A DNA stretch of 64,000 bases from Clostridia bacterium (GTDB lineage Bacteria; Bacillota; Clostridia; Oscillospirales; CAG-272): the NCBI GenBank assembly GCA_017508665.1, contig JAFVYL010000014.1, positions 41,169 to 105,168 of the forward strand, written 5' to 3'. Positions 62,500 to 64,000 of this stretch are shown piece by piece. The notes under the pieces are model-generated. The model was not told the origin of the DNA. It worked only from the letters and a program-made list of their open reading frames with translations, and did not search any database. Made by a program: the position numbers and the translations under genes. Each line of letters starts with the position of its first letter. Positions within the stretch are counted from its first letter, which is position 1.

Positions 62500-62826
62500 T
62501 TATTTTATCTCCTCACGGGTGCCGTCTTCGTGCACTATAGTGACGAAGAAACGGTTTGAATACTTGCTTCCGTAAGCGTGTTTAGTTTCTCGCAAGAGCC
62601 TATATATTTCTTTGCTTTCCTCGGGGTATTTTTTCATTATATTACTAAACCCCTGTATTTCTATGTAATTTATGCCACCAAGCATATCGGTTAAACAATC
62701 CCAAAGAGCATCCAAGTGACCGCCATAATAATCAGGGAACTCCAAATCGCGTTTTAATACTTCGTGGATTTCAATAAAGTGTTTTACATCGGAGAAATCT
62801 ACTTTATATCTATATGTTTCTAACAT
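62500..62826 (-). CDS. Barstar-family ribonuclease inhibitor
   Basis: A 108-residue protein with the barstar signature FPDYYGGHLDALWDCLTDML (about residues 30-49), whose Asp and surrounding residues plug the active site of barnase-type RNases, and a C-terminal FFVTIVHEDG strand. Length is slightly above classic barstar (about 90). It starts four bases after the stop of a barnase remnant on the same strand, the normal toxin-immunity order. It appears intact although the toxin is broken. Confidence 0.92.
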   Translation of the reverse strand: MLETYRYKVDFSDVKHFIEIHEVLKRDLEFPDYYGGHLDALWDCLTDMLGGINYIEIQGFSNIMKKYPEESKEIYRLLRETKHAYGSKYSNRFFVTIVHEDGTREEIK

Positions 62827-62830
62827 TTAA

Positions 62831-63003
62831 TCACCTCACTAATTCATAAAAGGTTTTTGCATGGTCGTAGCTGACAAATATCAAGCCGTCGTTAGAATAA
62901 AGGATTCTTCTGCTATTTCGATATCCACGCAGATAGTCGAAGTCGGCTTCTTGCCAAGTTCTACCAATTTTTGCAGGTAACAATTCTCGGTTGTTTCATT
63001 CAT
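62831..63003 (-). pseudogene. Truncated, frameshifted barnase-type ribonuclease
   Basis: A promoter, GGAGG and an ATG at 63003 open a frame that is soon out of register. In another frame (62995-62831) the sequence reads NNRELLPAKIGRTWQEADFD, then YLRGYRNSRRILYSNDGLIF and VSYDHAKTFYELVR, which matches the last half of barnase (about residues 57-110). Active-site Glu (WQEAD), both Arg (GYRNSRR) and His (DHAKTF) are kept; the N-terminal half with the Lys27 position is gone. It cannot be translated from the ATG without a frameshift. Confidence 0.8.
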
Positions 63004-63015
63004 TTTACCTCCTTA

Positions 63016-63044
63016 ATTATACATCATAAAAAAAGTATTGTCAA
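63016..63044 (-). promoter_or_regulatory. Promoter of the barnase-barstar unit
   Basis: TTGACA, 17 bases, TATAAT on the minus strand, perfect consensus. The -10 lies only 12 bases before the ATG, so the transcript would start within the ribosome site; barstar is likely the main product. Confidence 0.75.
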
Positions 63045-63214
63045 ATCGATTTGCAATTTTATTGTAGCATAACCTGATGGCCAAGTAAGTATAGTAGCCT
63101 TCCAAAAAAACATGTCGAATAAAAGGAAAGGTTGTTAAATGTAAACAAAAAACCAGGCGTTTTATAACCCCAAAAAACGGTAGGGTGGAAAAACGGTGTT
63201 TTTTAGGGGAACAT

Positions 63215-63275
63215 AAAGTGTAATTTTAAAGTGCAAAAATCTCAAAAATTGCACTTTAAGTATTGCACTTTAAAG
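63215..63275. repeat. AAAGTGCAA repeat, copy 2
   Basis: AAAGTGTAATTTTAAAGTGC, an A-rich spacer, TTGCACTTTAAG and a further TTGCACTTTAAAG. It matches copy 1 with small differences and carries an added TTGCAC that forms the -35 of the fic gene promoter. Bases 63045-63214 before it hold no gene. Confidence 0.75.
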
Positions 63276-63291
63276 AGGAATATGATATAAT
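63263..63291 (+). promoter_or_regulatory. Promoter of the fic gene
   Basis: TTGCAC, 17 bases, TATAAT. The -35 lies inside the repeat, so a protein binding the repeat would control this gene. Confidence 0.75.
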
Positions 63292-63294
63292 ACA

Positions 63295-63405
63295 CGTAGG
63301 AACATTTGTTAGCACAACTGTTCGTGCTACGCACCTGCCGCAATAATTGCGGCTACGTTTCTTGAAACAAGTCGTAAAAATGTCCTTGCGAGCAAACATT
63401 TTTAC
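63295..63405 (+). promoter_or_regulatory. Structured leader of the fic gene
   Basis: CGTAG (63295) pairs with CTACG (63353), enclosing GTTAGCAC/GTGCTAC and GCCGCAA/TTGCGGC as a three-way junction. A separate 10 bp hairpin GTAAAAATGT/ACATTTTTAC follows (63374-63405). No known riboswitch core is recognised and no U-run terminator follows. Confidence 0.45.
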
Positions 63406-63447
63406 TCGTGTTATAATAATACATCAAATTAAAACTCGGAGTGTCAT

Positions 63448-64000
63448 ATGAAAGACGAAATCTTTGAAGAATATTCAAGAGAAAAAGAACCGACTAAATA
63501 CTATAAGACTTACGCATGGAAAACTGCGATAGGACTCCAAAAGGTTGACGGACTTGAGCCGTCGGAATACCTTATTAAAACTGCAGAGCAGCACATTGAC
63601 GGTGACATAAGCTTCGATGATGCACATAAGCTCATAACCTCATATTACAAAGAGAATAAGGCAAAGTCGGAACGTGTGGAAGAAGCGGACAAAGTATCTG
63701 TACGTATAGCCGAGATTATATCCGAAAAATCCTTTGTATTCTCTCCCGTCGAGTTTACCACAATCCATAAGCGTCTCTTCGAAGGCATATATTCTCATGC
63801 TGGAAGAATCAGAGATTATAACATCACAAAAGACGAATGGGTGCTTGATGGGGATACCGTTATTTACGGCAACGCTATAAATCTGCGTGAAACACTGGAA
63901 TATGACTTCGGTGTAGAAAAGAACTTCGATTACAAAGGACTGTCCACCGAAGACGTTATAAAGCACGTTGCGAGATTTATATCTAATCTCTGGCAGATTC
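63448..64000 (+). CDS. Fic-family protein, C-terminus cut by window edge
   Basis: 184 codons are visible. The sequence matches the N-terminal part of Fic/DOC proteins: YKTYAWKTAIGLQKVDGLEP, EADKVSVRIAEIIS, FSPVEFTTIHKRLFEGIYSH, AGRIRDYNITKDEWVL and HVARFISNLWQI just before the edge. The catalytic HPFxEGNGR loop should come within a few residues outside the window. Fic enzymes transfer AMP or similar groups to target proteins; this subgroup often carries an inhibitory helix, which I cannot see. GGAG precedes the ATG. It has its own promoter and a long leader, next to the barnase-barstar remnant. Confidence 0.9.
   Translation, partial: MKDEIFEEYSREKEPTKYYKTYAWKTAIGLQKVDGLEPSEYLIKTAEQHIDGDISFDDAHKLITSYYKENKAKSERVEEADKVSVRIAEIISEKSFVFSPVEFTTIHKRLFEGIYSHAGRIRDYNITKDEWVLDGDTVIYGNAINLRETLEYDFGVEKNFDYKGLSTEDVIKHVARFISNLWQI

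Overview
The window looks like a chromosomal segment of a Gram-positive, low-to-moderate GC member of the Clostridia (Firmicutes), probably an uncultured gut carbohydrate specialist. Supporting signs are consensus sigma-A promoters (TTGACA, 17 bp, TATAAT) ahead of many genes, AGGAGG-type ribosome sites, lipoprotein signal peptides, an rsmG gene next to a Noc/ParB-type gene, and Clostridia-typical families (DUF4317, YwaF-like membrane protein, RHS wall protein). No rRNA gene, complete tRNA, CRISPR array, transposase or integrase was found.

Layout. 1-2.4 kb: GH3 beta-glucosidase cut by the left edge. 2.6-7.6 kb: a long coiled-coil protein of unknown function, a shortened peptide-binding lipoprotein, a replication-initiator-like HTH protein and a ParB/Noc-like protein without its N-terminal domain. 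7.8-11.2 kb: Nudix and rsmG, then a rhamnosidase-like GH78. 11.3-18.4 kb: a 2183-residue secreted RHS/YD-repeat protein with an AT-rich tail and a small membrane protein directly behind it, arranged like a toxin-immunity pair. 18.5-21.3 kb: sugar oxidoreductase and isomerase operon facing an AraC regulator across overlapping promoters. 21.4-26.8 kb: GPH sugar symporter, GH2 glycosidase and mannonate dehydratase (uxuA), with a highly structured element before uxuA. 26.9-30.0 kb: XRE regulator facing a SLOG-type protein, an SLC13-like permease and a VTT/DedA-like membrane protein. 30.3-34.1 kb: OB-fold lipoprotein and DUF4317 protein. 34.2-38.3 kb: lipoprotein GH88 unsaturated glucuronyl hydrolase, nagA and a divergent ROK-like protein. 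38.5-49.6 kb: coiled-coil membrane protein, AraC, GH4, GH2 (LacZ type), HAD phosphatase, then a GH78-MazG-CE6 operon. 50.1-53.8 kb: lipoprotein with seven cysteine-rich repeats. 53.9-57.8 kb: marR plus a heterodimeric ABC exporter. 58.0-61.4 kb: M13 peptidase, a decayed AEC permease and a YwaF-like protein. 61.5-64.0 kb: AT-rich accessory stretch with a PD-(D/E)XK-like protein, barstar beside a broken barnase, two copies of a 43-60 bp repeat, and a Fic protein cut by the right edge.

How the genes fit together. Most of the window serves glycan breakdown: GH3, two GH78, two GH2, GH4, GH88 and a CE6 esterase release sugars, with local AraC regulators and one GPH symporter. GH88, nagA, the ROK-like gene, uxuA and a GH2 with an N-x-K motif together suggest use of uronic-acid and amino-sugar glycans such as glycosaminoglycans; this is inference. 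The most unusual items are the compact cloverleaf-like element at 25.45-25.61 kb, the RHS tail with its putative immunity partner, the hidden barnase remnant, and the Noc-like protein lacking its CTP-binding domain.
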